This document shows positions 22,132-30,833 of a stretch of 64,000 nucleotides of DNA, piece after piece. Position numbers and translations under genes: made by a program. This DNA comes from Bartonella sp. HY328 (GTDB taxonomy: Bacteria > Pseudomonadota > Alphaproteobacteria > Rhizobiales > Rhizobiaceae). The notes under the pieces are model-generated. The model did no database searches, had not been told where the DNA came from, and saw only the letters and a program-made list of their open reading frames with translations. The stretch spans positions 377,501 to 441,500 of the forward strand of contig NZ_CP104883.1 of NCBI RefSeq assembly GCF_025449335.1, given 5' to 3'. Numbering within the stretch: position 1 is the first letter of the stretch; each line of letters opens with the position of its first letter.

Positions 22132-23271
22132 TCAATAGCCGTTAGTTTTGCGCCATTGATTGACGGCTGAGCGCATCTTTTCAACTGAATTTGTAACAAG
22201 CCATTGCTCTGCTGGTAAACCGGCAAAAATTTCTGCATAATTTTTGCCTGCTCTCTCAGCGGAAACATCTCTGATACAAATACCAATAATTTGACTAGGA
22301 TATTTACGCATGAAATCCGCATAGATGGTTGGGTCATGTTCGCCGGAATCGCCAATTAGAATAAAATGGCGGTTTGGATAGGCCTTCACCAAGCGGTCTA
22401 TCGATGATGGTTTGTGCAAGCGTGCTGCACCGCGTGGTACAATTTCGGTCCAGCGTGTTGTTTCGCGCAAATGCATGCTACCTTCGGGATAGCCTGCCTT
22501 ATTCATAAACTCCGATAAAAGCGGATAAAGCTGAATAGGTGATGATGAAACATAATGGAAAGCAACATTTCTATCACTGGCAAGATCGCTATACCAATCA
22601 CTCATGCCATCAACAGCTACAAATTCTTCCAAAAATGTCTTGATTAATACCTGCCGGGTTTTGCCAACCTTGGTTTCCTTAATCGTATCATCAATATCTG
22701 AAATGATTGATAAACCGCTTTTGGGTGCGAAATAAGCGGTAGCTTGATTATGATTGGCTGGCTTGCCACGCCCGTTCAATTCAAAAAATATTTTTTGGTT
22801 TTGATTACCAAAGGGCTGTGGCGGCTCAATGGCCACAACATCACCTGTTCTACCGCTACGCTTAGTCATTGGTAGGCTGTGGCGATTGCCAGCAATGTCG
22901 GTGATCAGGATTTGCTTTCCACGTTCTGAATCAACACGGAATAATTGCGTGCGCTCATAAAAACGTTGGCGTTCTGCAGGGGTAAGGCTTGACAGGTCAA
23001 TCCCTAAAAAAAGCGCAAGCATTTGGCTCAAGCCGGGTCGTCTTTGTTTTTCATAGACCCAGGCTTGTACACCTGCAACATATTTGCCATCGCTTTGCTC
23101 ATAAGCAATATCGGGCAAAAACATTACATATTCGTCACTTTTTAATAAAGGGTTCGCGGTCGCAGCTCCTATCATTGGCACGATAAAACCAACAGTTAAG
23201 ATTAGCTTGCGAAAGGCAGGGGAATCAACCCCCCTCATACGTCTTTTTTGTTGAATACCGAGATCTGTCAT
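22132..23271 (-). CDS. App1-like phosphatidate phosphatase domain protein (DUF2183)
   Basis: This protein of about 379 residues has an N-terminal hydrophobic segment (residues about 20-40) that could be a signal peptide or anchor. The C-terminal half is an App1/DUF2183 catalytic domain of the HAD-like class, with the DxDxT signature in SDIDDTIKETKVG and later IGDSGEHD. Family members remove phosphate from phosphatidic acid or related substrates; the bacterial role is unknown. The frame is open further upstream only from an ATT codon. The first ATG at 23271 is used; a second at 23238 would put the signal sequence closer to the N-terminus. Confidence 0.8.
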   Translation of the reverse strand: MTDLGIQQKRRMRGVDSPAFRKLILTVGFIVPMIGAATANPLLKSDEYVMFLPDIAYEQSDGKYVAGVQAWVYEKQRRPGLSQMLALFLGIDLSSLTPAERQRFYERTQLFRVDSERGKQILITDIAGNRHSLPMTKRSGRTGDVVAIEPPQPFGNQNQKIFFELNGRGKPANHNQATAYFAPKSGLSIISDIDDTIKETKVGKTRQVLIKTFLEEFVAVDGMSDWYSDLASDRNVAFHYVSSSPIQLYPLLSEFMNKAGYPEGSMHLRETTRWTEIVPRGAARLHKPSSIDRLVKAYPNRHFILIGDSGEHDPTIYADFMRKYPSQIIGICIRDVSAERAGKNYAEIFAGLPAEQWLVTNSVEKMRSAVNQWRKTNGY

Positions 23272-23498
23272 ATTTTCAATACGTCCAGTCCTTTTACACT
23301 TCTCAAAAAAGGAAGCGGCTTGCAATAAAACTTATGTTAAACCAATTTTAAAAGCCCTAACCAACAATGTTGATTATAACGAAGTCCAATTCTTTTTGTT
23401 TCATTCAAATAGGCTATTTTCAATGCTTCTCATTTCCTTCAGTCTATATTTGCAGTCATATAAATCTCGTGCAATCATTTAACTTTGCACTAGATCTT

Positions 23499-23864
23499 TC
23501 AATCTTGAACCAATAATTCATTAACACTTGTTGCCGGCCGGCATAATTTAACACCGTTTGGCGATACGACAATAGGTCGATTGATAAGCTCTGGATGCTG
23601 ATGCATGAGCGCAGAGATCTGCTCGTCATTAAGGGTGAGGTCATCAAGACCAAATTTATTATAGGCTTCTTCCTTTGTGCGGATAAAATCACGCAACTCT
23701 ATATCGGAGCGTTTAGCCAATAAATTAAGCATTAATGCTGTTGGCGGTGTTTTAAGATATTCAATGATGTGAGGCTCAATGCCGTTTGCTCTGATCATAT
23801 CAAGTACATCACGCGAAGTGCTGCAGCGCGGATTATGATAAATGATAACATCAAAAGCTTGCAT
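23499..23864 (-). CDS. arsC: ArsC-family arsenate reductase (glutaredoxin type)
   Basis: This 121-residue cytosolic protein has a thioredoxin-like fold. The catalytic cysteine is C14 in HNPRCSTSRDVL, and a conserved arginine lies in INRPIVV, matching the glutaredoxin-dependent ArsC/Spx/YffB superfamily. True arsenate reductases usually read NPxCGTSRN; here S replaces G and D replaces N, so reduction of another substrate is possible. No arsenic operon surrounds it. The ATG at 23864 lies at the protein's natural start. Confidence 0.8.
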   Translation of the reverse strand: MQAFDVIIYHNPRCSTSRDVLDMIRANGIEPHIIEYLKTPPTALMLNLLAKRSDIELRDFIRTKEEAYNKFGLDDLTLNDEQISALMHQHPELINRPIVVSPNGVKLCRPATSVNELLVQD

Positions 23865-24533
23865 ATATAATCCTAATTAACTGATAGCAGCGAATTTTAG
23901 TTTATTGGCAAAATTAGTTTATGGGCATAAAATGCTATTAAAACTTGGTATGTTGCACTTTCTGTCAAAATTAATTCTACAATAAACTCGCCTTTATCAA
24001 AGATTGTTGCATCTGTTTTTGAATGCCAATAATTGGTTTTCAAAAAATTTGGTTTTTTTTAATTTACTAAAGCAAATATGTGTCTTCGATAAATTGTATA
24101 AAACCAGACTACATTAATCACAAAGTTTTTCAAATAGAAATTGTCAGTTACAACATTATTTTAAAAAAAAATTATAACAATTTTATTACAATCAAACAAT
24201 TTCATTACAATCATATGTGTCTTGGATGTAAGACTTTACTCTTTTGCCAATACAGCTTGATTTATCTAGGGTGGAAGTCGCGCTCATCAATATATGAAAA
24301 TGCATAAATACGAATTTAAGGTTTTTTTATTTTTCGATTATTTTTGGCTAGCAAAATAGGATCAATGTTTCTACTGGCTTTTGATATCAGCAATGTCAAT
24401 CAATTGAACTGTGTTTAAGCTATATCAAAATAGGGTGGCGGCTTGCAAATTAGTCTATATTTACCTAATCTTATTATATGTTACATCTGGTTTTTGTAAA
24501 AAACTTTTATCCTAATGCCAAGAAAGAAAAGCT
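23865..24533. other. Intergenic region between arsC and trxB
   Basis: About 670 bases, divergently flanked, must carry promoters for both genes. It is AT-rich with long A and T runs around 24040-24190. A 75-codon plus-strand frame at 24080-24307 lacks a ribosome-binding site and looks random. No RNA gene was recognised. Confidence 0.4.
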
Positions 24534-25487
24534 ATGTCAGAGCGTCATACACCTGTTTTAATTATTGGATCAGGCCCTGCCGGTTATACTGCAGCCATCT
24601 ATGCGGCACGTGCAATGCTAAAGCCAATTATGATTACTGGTCTGCAACAGGGTGGACAGCTTACCATTACCAGCGATGTGGAAAATTATCCAGGCTTTGC
24701 CGATCCAATACAAGGGCCGTGGTTAATGGAGCAAATGGCAAAACAGGCCGAGCATGTTGGGGCAGAAATAATATTTGACCTTGTCAGCCATATTGATCTT
24801 TCGAAGCGTCCTTTCAAAGCAACGACCGATTCCGGTAAAGTTTTTTTTGCTGATACTGTTATCATTGCAACAGGTGCACAAGCGCGCTGGTTAGGCCTTG
24901 CCAGCGAACAAACCTTTATGGGTGGCGGGGTATCAGCTTGCGCCACATGTGATGGTTTCTTTTATCGTGGCAAGGATGTTGTTGTCGTTGGTGGTGGTAA
25001 TACGGCGGTTGAAGAAGCACTTTATCTTTCTCATATTGCTAAAAAGGTAACTGTTATTCATCGCCGTGATAGCTTCCGTGCTGAAAAAATCATGCAAGAC
25101 CGTCTTATTGCTCGTGAAAATGTAGAGATTATCTGGAATCATACAGTAGAGGAAATTGTCGGAACTGAACCAAAGGGGCCGATTGGTGCGACCGTGAATG
25201 GTGTTCGCTTACGCGATGTTACAACGGGGATTGAGCAACAGCTTGGTACAGATGGCGTATTTATTGCTATTGGTCATGCACCTGCGGTGGCATTGTTTGA
25301 AGGGCAGTTACAACAAAAAGAAGGCGGTTATTTATGGACGCAGCCAGATTCTACCGCGACTAATATTGCCGGCGTTTTTGCGGCTGGTGATGTGGCTGAT
25401 GATGTCTATCGTCAAGCGGTAACTGCGGCAGGACGCGGTTGCATGGCGGCACTTGAGGCAGAGCGTTTCCTTGACCAAAATACTTAA
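24534..25487 (+). CDS. trxB: Thioredoxin-disulfide reductase
   Basis: This 317-residue flavoenzyme uses NADPH to reduce thioredoxin in the cytosol. The FAD site GSGPAGY is at residues 12-18. The redox-active pair C136-A-T-C139-D lies in the NADPH domain, whose own dinucleotide motif is GGGNTAVEE. The C-terminal FAD motif GVFAAGDVAD is present. Length and motifs are complete. It is followed by the LsrB-type regulator, a pairing conserved across Rhizobiales and linked to redox control. Confidence 0.96.
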   Translation: MSERHTPVLIIGSGPAGYTAAIYAARAMLKPIMITGLQQGGQLTITSDVENYPGFADPIQGPWLMEQMAKQAEHVGAEIIFDLVSHIDLSKRPFKATTDSGKVFFADTVIIATGAQARWLGLASEQTFMGGGVSACATCDGFFYRGKDVVVVGGGNTAVEEALYLSHIAKKVTVIHRRDSFRAEKIMQDRLIARENVEIIWNHTVEEIVGTEPKGPIGATVNGVRLRDVTTGIEQQLGTDGVFIAIGHAPAVALFEGQLQQKEGGYLWTQPDSTATNIAGVFAAGDVADDVYRQAVTAAGRGCMAALEAERFLDQNT

Positions 25488-25711
25488 ATTTAAAAAAACA
25501 TAACCAAGATAGTTAGAGTAGATTTGGTTTGCTGCCCATTGAGTTAATTGCTTTAATTTCAAGTTAATATTTGTGCATCATAAACACGCCTTATTACCTT
25601 GCCATATTAAGGACAATGAATACAGTAAGTATAAATGTGGCACATTATAAGTTAGATTTTTATCAATTTCATTATTGATAAAAATCTATGCATTGGGAAG
25701 AGGAAGCAGTT

Positions 25712-26617
25712 GTGGCGGCACCACTTGATTGGGATAAATTACGTATTTTTCATGCCGCAGCAGAGGCGGGTTCTTTTACGCATGCGGCGCAAACCTTGCA
25801 TCTTTCCCAATCGGCGATTTCACGCCAGGTTGGCTCGTTGGAGCAGGATGTTGGTGTGCCTCTTTTTCAGCGCCACGCCAGAGGACTTATCCTCACCGAG
25901 CAAGGTGAAACGCTTTATAGAACCGCCCATGACGTTTTGATGAAGCTTGAAAATGTGCGTTCAAAACTGATAGAGAGTAAAGAGCGTCCCAGCGGACACC
26001 TACGTGTAACCACCACATTTGGTATGGGGTCTGGTTGGTTAGTTGAACGCATGCCAGAATTTTTAAGTCTTTATCCCGATATTCAGTTGCAATTGCTGCT
26101 TGACGACGAGGAATTGGATCTCACCATGCGGCATGCCGATTGTGCGGTACGTTTACGCCAACCGCAACAGCCTGATTTGATCCAAAAGCGTTTGTTTACC
26201 GTGCATATGCATGTCTATGCATCTGCCGCCTATATTGCAGAACATGGTCGGCCAACGGCACTTGAAGATCTTGATAATCATCGGATAATTTCTTTTGGTG
26301 AACCCATTCCATCATATTTGGCGGGTTTAAACTGGCTAGAAATTGCAGGACGCAATGGCGAATCGCCGCGCACGCCTACTTTGCAAATCAATAATATTAT
26401 CTCTGTTAAACGGGCAGTTATGCGCCACATTGGTATTGCAGTTTTGCCTGATTACATTGTCACCAGTGACGATCAATTGGTAAGGCTTTTTCCCGATTTA
26501 ACTGATATTCCATCATTTGATACATTTTTCTGTTATCCTGAAGCATTACGTAGTTCCGCTAAGCTAAATGCATTTAGGGATTTTATTTTTTCCAAAGCGC
26601 GCAATTGGTCTTATTGA
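25712..26617 (+). CDS. lsrB: LysR-type regulator of the LsrB/VtlR family
   Basis: This LysR regulator of about 301 residues has an N-terminal winged helix (PLDWDKLRIFHAAAEAGSFTHAA, then SQSAISRQV) and a periplasmic-binding-like sensor domain. LsrB in Sinorhizobium and VtlR in Brucella control redox genes, surface polysaccharides and AbcR-type small RNAs; both sit beside trxB. I prefer the GTG at 25712: AGAGGAAG lies five bases upstream, and the family starts just before LDWDKLR. An ATG at 25688 in the same frame has no ribosome-binding site. Confidence 0.85.
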   Translation: MAAPLDWDKLRIFHAAAEAGSFTHAAQTLHLSQSAISRQVGSLEQDVGVPLFQRHARGLILTEQGETLYRTAHDVLMKLENVRSKLIESKERPSGHLRVTTTFGMGSGWLVERMPEFLSLYPDIQLQLLLDDEELDLTMRHADCAVRLRQPQQPDLIQKRLFTVHMHVYASAAYIAEHGRPTALEDLDNHRIISFGEPIPSYLAGLNWLEIAGRNGESPRTPTLQINNIISVKRAVMRHIGIAVLPDYIVTSDDQLVRLFPDLTDIPSFDTFFCYPEALRSSAKLNAFRDFIFSKARNWSY

Positions 26618-26879
26618 GGCGCATAAGATTGGTGTCTCAATTGGTTAAATGGAAAAAAGTAGTAGAATCATTTGTTGTATTTTTGCAACTTCAATAAAAA
26701 AATAAAGATTTTGCGTTTACCTTTGAGAAATATTCTTTATAAGAAAAATAGAAATGTTTTATTTTCTATATTTCACCTAATTAGAGACTTTTTAGATTAA
26801 TTTTAAAAAATAGCTTGATTTATTGAAAATTTTGTGGAGAATATCGGATATTAAAAACTAAATGGTTTTTAACTTTGAA

Positions 26880-27065
26880 AAAAGCTTGGCAATTGCGCCA
26901 ATGATGGTTAACTATCCAAAACAACATGATAGAAAAGTGAAGTGATTTGTGTTTTAAACACAATATCCGCTATCGTGGTTTGGTTCTTCAGCATAATATT
27001 CGCTTAAGAGGCAAATTTCACCGCTATTATTGACGTTATAAATGTCAATATTAAAGTGGTTTTTT
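26880..27065 (+). ncRNA. Candidate structured RNA downstream of lsrB
   Basis: Three hairpins occur in a row: TTGGC/GCCAA at 26886-26901, a near-perfect palindrome TTGTGTTT-T-AAACACAA at 26947-26963, and a long stem at 27020-27060 (ACCRCT/AGTGGT outside, ATTGAC/GTCAAT inside) followed by six T. In Sinorhizobium, as I recall, AbcR small RNAs lie next to lsrB and also fold into three hairpins. The CU-rich anti-Shine-Dalgarno loops of AbcR are not visible here, so identity is open. It could instead be leader or attenuator of the next gene. Confidence 0.3.
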
Positions 27066-27135
27066 CAGTGAATTACAACACTGGCACAAGATCTCTATAC
27101 AAGACAAGATCGCTATAACCAAAAAAGAGTAGATT

Positions 27136-28017
27136 ATGAGGCCACAACAAAATAGGCGTATGCGCGGACGTAGCAATAATAACAACAATAATAATAACAA
27201 TAATCGCAGAGGCCCAAATCCATTAACAAGAAACTACGAAAGTAGTGGGCCAGATGTCAAAATTCGTGGAAATGCCCAGCATATTGCTGATAAATATTTG
27301 ACATTGTCACGGGATGCGCAATCATCGGGCGATAGGGTTATGGCTGAAAACTATTTGCAGCATGCTGAACATTATATGCGCATTATTTTGTCTGCCCAAG
27401 GGCATATCCAGCAAAGTTCTAATCGTGAAGAGCATAATGATGACAATTTTGAATTGGTGAGCGCTGATACAAATGAAGTTGTCGAAAACGAGCCAGCTGG
27501 AACAGGTCCACAACCTATTGTTGATCATGATCCTGAAGTGGCTTCATTTGATACAGGAACTGCGGAACATAATGGCAAAGCGCGCGATCGCTCTTATAAT
27601 GGCCGCAACAGCAATGGTTTGCGCCGTAATCCACGGCAACCTCGTAATCCCCGCAATAGTGAACGTAATTATGAGCGCGATAGCTCAAACCAAAATAGAT
27701 CAATAGCGGCTGATGTAAACAATAATGCACAAGAAGAAGTTGCCTCAATTGCTTCAGCATCTGTTGTTCCAGCATCGCGTAATGATCAAAAGAATGAAAT
27801 CGAGGTTAAGGCAGCGGAGCCGAAAGTTGTTGCTGTTGAAACTGCAGCACCTAGTGTTGACGCAAAAGAAAAGCCAGCTAGTAAGCCACGGGCAACTCGC
27901 ACTCGCGCAGCTAAAGTGATTGACACCGATAGCGCTAATGCTGATGAAGTCGTGGTAGAAAAGCCGCGCCGTAAGCGCCGCACGACCAAAGCTGAAGTTG
28001 AACAAACAGAAGCTTGA
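27136..28017 (+). CDS. DUF4167 domain protein with poly-Asn N-terminus
   Basis: This 293-residue protein has its DUF4167 domain near the N-terminus (about 1-85), including GRSNN, NPLTRNYESSGPDVKIRGNAQ and the helix AENYLQHAEHYMRI. The family is confined mainly to alphaproteobacteria and its function is unknown. Residues 14-23 are ten consecutive Asn encoded by mixed AAT/AAC. The remainder is disordered, rich in Asn, Arg, Glu and Ala, and ends in a strongly basic KPRRKRRTTK stretch, which suggests RNA or ribosome contact. ATG at 27136 after AAAAGAG. Confidence 0.8.
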   Translation: MRPQQNRRMRGRSNNNNNNNNNNRRGPNPLTRNYESSGPDVKIRGNAQHIADKYLTLSRDAQSSGDRVMAENYLQHAEHYMRIILSAQGHIQQSSNREEHNDDNFELVSADTNEVVENEPAGTGPQPIVDHDPEVASFDTGTAEHNGKARDRSYNGRNSNGLRRNPRQPRNPRNSERNYERDSSNQNRSIAADVNNNAQEEVASIASASVVPASRNDQKNEIEVKAAEPKVVAVETAAPSVDAKEKPASKPRATRTRAAKVIDTDSANADEVVVEKPRRKRRTTKAEVEQTEA

Positions 28018-28073
28018 GTTTTTAAAATAACAAAATAAAATTTTAAAATTTCATTAGATATTGGGTTGATTTT

Positions 28074-28109
28074 AAAGGGGATGCATGGTTTTACTTGCTT
28101 CCCCTTTTT
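28074..28109 (+). terminator. Rho-independent terminator after the DUF4167 gene
   Basis: AAAGGGG at 28074-28080 pairs with CCCCTTT at 28101-28107, and the U tract follows. It lies 57 bases after the stop codon. Confidence 0.65.
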
Positions 28110-28154
28110 GTATTTTCTGCACTTAATAAGTGCTTATCTTGCAACTATTCCGAT

Positions 28155-28236
28155 ATTAGAGCGCATTTCGATCTGATTGGATCAGATATGCGCTCTAATC
28201 CATTGTTTACACCGCGTTTTTTGTCGGAAAACCGCT
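28155..28236. repeat. Dispersed palindromic repeat, copy 1
   Basis: A 45-base imperfect palindrome (ATTAGAGCGC at one end, GCGCTCTAAT at the other, ATCTGAT/ATCAGAT inside) is followed by TTTGTTTACACCGCG and GAAAACCGCTT. The same arrangement recurs at 59430. The element is intergenic, and a 61-codon frame across it is not a gene. Confidence 0.75.
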
Positions 28237-28474
28237 TTATTGTATTGATGTATAATTATCACTTACTCGATTTATCTTAAGGTATATTAAAATACATTTG
28301 TTTATCATAATTGTAATTATATGAAAGCTATGGTAACCGTTTCGTATCAAAGGAACGGAATAATGTAATAGATAGTTTTTTGCCGCATAATTAATAATAA
28401 AGAAAAGAAATCACCTTTGATTTCTCAATCAATTATTGTTGGCACATTTCTCACAAAATATGAATATTGGTTGT

Positions 28475-28492
28475 CAAAGAATGTGATCTTTG
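28475..28492. promoter_or_regulatory. Palindrome upstream of the RNA-repair operon
   Basis: CAAAGA-N6-TCTTTG is a perfect 6+6 dyad about 300 bases before the RNA ligase start. It could be an operator for the operon. No regulator gene sits beside it, so the assignment is tentative. Confidence 0.3.
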
Positions 28493-28787
28493 TCAGGAGC
28501 CGATTTGCTTGGGTTTTATGCAATTATGCATGAGGCAATGGTAAATCATGTCTTTGGTAAAAGTCACTTTATTGAAGACAGATTGGCTCCGCCAAATATT
28601 AGGGCGATTAAGCTCTTGTCATAATGCTTGGCAAGGATTGGTTTATTGCGTCTTTATGCGCAGAACTAATGATGCTTTTGCTTGTCTTTACAATAGTTTT
28701 CTTTGGGCAACTCTTAGAGCATTTTTAACTAAGGCCGTTTTCACGCTTTTGGTTGGAAATATTCTGTGTTTAAAAGAGTTATCTATT

Positions 28788-29609
28788 ATGTCTCATTTAT
28801 TCAATTCTATCCGCAAATATCCCTCGACACCGCATCTTGATGGATCAGGCTTGCAAAAAGGTGATAAACAAGCGGATATTATACCATTTTCAGCGCTTTT
28901 GGGGCGCAATGTGGTTTATGAAGAAAAACTGGATGGTGCTAATACGGGCTTTGGTTTTCATGATGATGCAACGCTTTTTGGTCAAAGCCGTGGGCATTAT
29001 CTAGATTTAGCACGGCGCGCTGGTCGTGAACGGCATTTCAACCGCTTCAAGGATTTATTGCTTGCACTAGAAGACGCGCTTTTTGATCGTTTGGCTAACC
29101 GTTATATTGTCTATGGTGAATGGCTTTTTGCAGGTCATACTTTGTATTATGACTGTTTGCCGCATTATTTTCATGAATTTGATGTGTTTGATACGCAAAA
29201 CCAAGTCTTTCTTGATACGCCCTCGCGCCATCAATTATTACTGGATTTGCCATTTTGCCATGTGCCGGTTTTATATCAAGGGCCAGCTCTAAGTCTTGAT
29301 CATCTTAAAAGCTTTATCCAGCCATCGCTTTATCGCAGTTTAAATTGGCGAGACCATTTGGCTGCAACCCTAAAACGCGAGGGGCTCGATGAGGCACGCA
29401 ATATGTCGCGTTTTGAAGCCAGTGAATTGTCAGAAGGTATTTACGGCAAGGTGGAAGAAAATGGCATTGTCACCATGCGCTTTAAGTTTGTGCGGCCAAA
29501 TTTTGTGCAAACGATCATTGACAATAATAGCCATTGGCATTCGCGTCCGATTGTACCAAACGGCCTCATTAAGAATGATGCACTTTATCAAATGAAAGGA
29601 GATGAGTGA
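28788..29609 (+). CDS. ATP-dependent RNA ligase (Rnl2-like)
   Basis: This 273-residue nucleotidyltransferase seals RNA nicks or breaks. Motif I is EEKLDGAN with K47 as the adenylated lysine. A motif III-like VYGEWLF (108-114), motif IV-like SEGIYGKV (215-222) and motif V-like RFKFVRP (231-237) follow. It has the size of the small RNA ligases of the Rnl2/Rnl5 type. The frame is open 80 codons further upstream, but the ATG at 28788 matches where the conserved part begins. Its stop overlaps the HD-Pnk start (TGATG), so both are translated together. End healing by the partner followed by sealing here is the obvious joint role. Confidence 0.85.
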   Translation: MSHLFNSIRKYPSTPHLDGSGLQKGDKQADIIPFSALLGRNVVYEEKLDGANTGFGFHDDATLFGQSRGHYLDLARRAGRERHFNRFKDLLLALEDALFDRLANRYIVYGEWLFAGHTLYYDCLPHYFHEFDVFDTQNQVFLDTPSRHQLLLDLPFCHVPVLYQGPALSLDHLKSFIQPSLYRSLNWRDHLAATLKREGLDEARNMSRFEASELSEGIYGKVEENGIVTMRFKFVRPNFVQTIIDNNSHWHSRPIVPNGLIKNDALYQMKGDE

Positions 29610-30730
29610 TGAAATCTTGGCTTAAAAGCATTTTCGATGGCGATATCCAATTAGCAAAAGCCATATTTCCTTTTGCTGATCTTCTTGCCAATTGCCCTCA
29701 TGATCCAGTCTATCATGGTGAAGGCGATGTTTGGATTCATACGCAAATGGTGGTTGATTGTATGATTAATCATCACGGTTTTCAAAGTAGCGATAAAGAG
29801 CAACAAATTATTTTGCTGCTTGCTGCTTTTTTGCATGACCTTGCTAAACCGCGCACAACGGTTGAATTGTGGGATCCGATTGAAAAACGTATCCGCATTA
29901 GTCAGCCGGGGCATGCTCTTAAAGGCGCGCATCGGGTGCTTGATCTTTTATGGCATAATGGTGTTGCTTGGCCAATTATTGAAAAGGTCTATTGGTTGAT
30001 TGCTTGGCATCAAAAGCCTTTCCATATTTGGAAAAGTGATAGGATGAAGCGTCAAGCTATTGAGTTTTCATGGATTTATGATTGGCGGCCGCTGCTTATT
30101 TTGGCAGAGGCTGATAATCTTGGTCGCATTTCACCGCAGGTCCAACAAACCGCATTTAAGCTTGAACTTTTGCGGCAATTTTTGAACGAAGAATCCATGC
30201 TTAATGCGCCATATTCTTTTGCCAATGATGAAAGTCGGATTTCATATTTTGAAAAGCCTGACCGCTATGAGGACTATCAGGAATATGAAAAGCCAACGGC
30301 AACAGCCCATATATTAAGTGGTTTGCCGGGGGCAGGCAAAGACACCTATATTGGCAAGCATTTGCAAGAATTACCGGTGCTATCGCTTGATGCGATCAGG
30401 GAGGAAATGGGAATTCTTTCAACGAAAAATCAAGGGAGAGTGGTGCAAGCAGCGCTCGAGCAAGCAAGGGAATATTTGCGGAGTGAACAAAGCTTTGTTT
30501 GGAATGCTGTTCATATTAGCGAGCTTAATCGCGGCCGCGCCATCAAGCTTTGCCGCGACTATGGTTTCCGTGTTGAAATTCATGGGCTTGTGACCAATAG
30601 TGTTCAGCTTTATAGCCAAAACAAAAAGCGTGAAGCTAGGGTGCCAGAAAACATCATTGCTGGTCTTGCTGCCAAATGGGAGCCGGCAACATTGCTTGAG
30701 GCGCATCATGTCCATTGGATCATTACCTGA
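29609..30730 (+). CDS. HD-Pnk: HD phosphoesterase fused to 5'-OH polynucleotide kinase
   Basis: This 373-residue fusion matches the HD-Pnk type of end-healing enzyme described from Runella. The N-terminal HD domain (about 1-190) has H44 in WIHTQMV, the H76-D77 pair in FLHDLAKP, and H102/H108 in the GHALKGAH stretch. It should remove 2',3'-cyclic phosphates or 3' phosphates. The C-terminal P-loop kinase starts at GLPGAGKD (238-245, K244) with D261 in LSLDAIREEMG, and should phosphorylate 5'-OH ends. The ATG at 29609 is used: AAAGGAG lies seven bases upstream, and a GTG stands three bases earlier. Confidence 0.87.
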   Translation: MKSWLKSIFDGDIQLAKAIFPFADLLANCPHDPVYHGEGDVWIHTQMVVDCMINHHGFQSSDKEQQIILLLAAFLHDLAKPRTTVELWDPIEKRIRISQPGHALKGAHRVLDLLWHNGVAWPIIEKVYWLIAWHQKPFHIWKSDRMKRQAIEFSWIYDWRPLLILAEADNLGRISPQVQQTAFKLELLRQFLNEESMLNAPYSFANDESRISYFEKPDRYEDYQEYEKPTATAHILSGLPGAGKDTYIGKHLQELPVLSLDAIREEMGILSTKNQGRVVQAALEQAREYLRSEQSFVWNAVHISELNRGRAIKLCRDYGFRVEIHGLVTNSVQLYSQNKKREARVPENIIAGLAAKWEPATLLEAHHVHWIIT

Positions 30731-30833
30731 TTGACCAGAATAGCCGAGTGTTTTTGAACAAATGCTCGGCTATTTAATTGAGTTTTGCAGCAAATATTAT
30801 ATGCTTGTTAAAAATCTTATTATTGGGTGTCAA

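Noticed and set aside
28095..28280. A 61-codon plus-strand frame
   Set aside because: It overlaps a terminator and a dispersed palindromic repeat; its translation matches the translation of the repeat at 59427, which shows shared DNA, not a shared protein.
28439..28455. A sigma-54-like -24 element (TTGGCAC) before the RNA-repair operon
   Set aside because: The invariant GC at -12 is missing (TCACA instead of TTGCA), so the promoter class is not supported despite sigma-54 control of RNA-repair genes elsewhere.
28548..28787. An 80-codon N-terminal extension of the RNA ligase
   Set aside because: The extension has no ligase-like features, and the ATG at 28788 matches the size and start of small RNA ligases.
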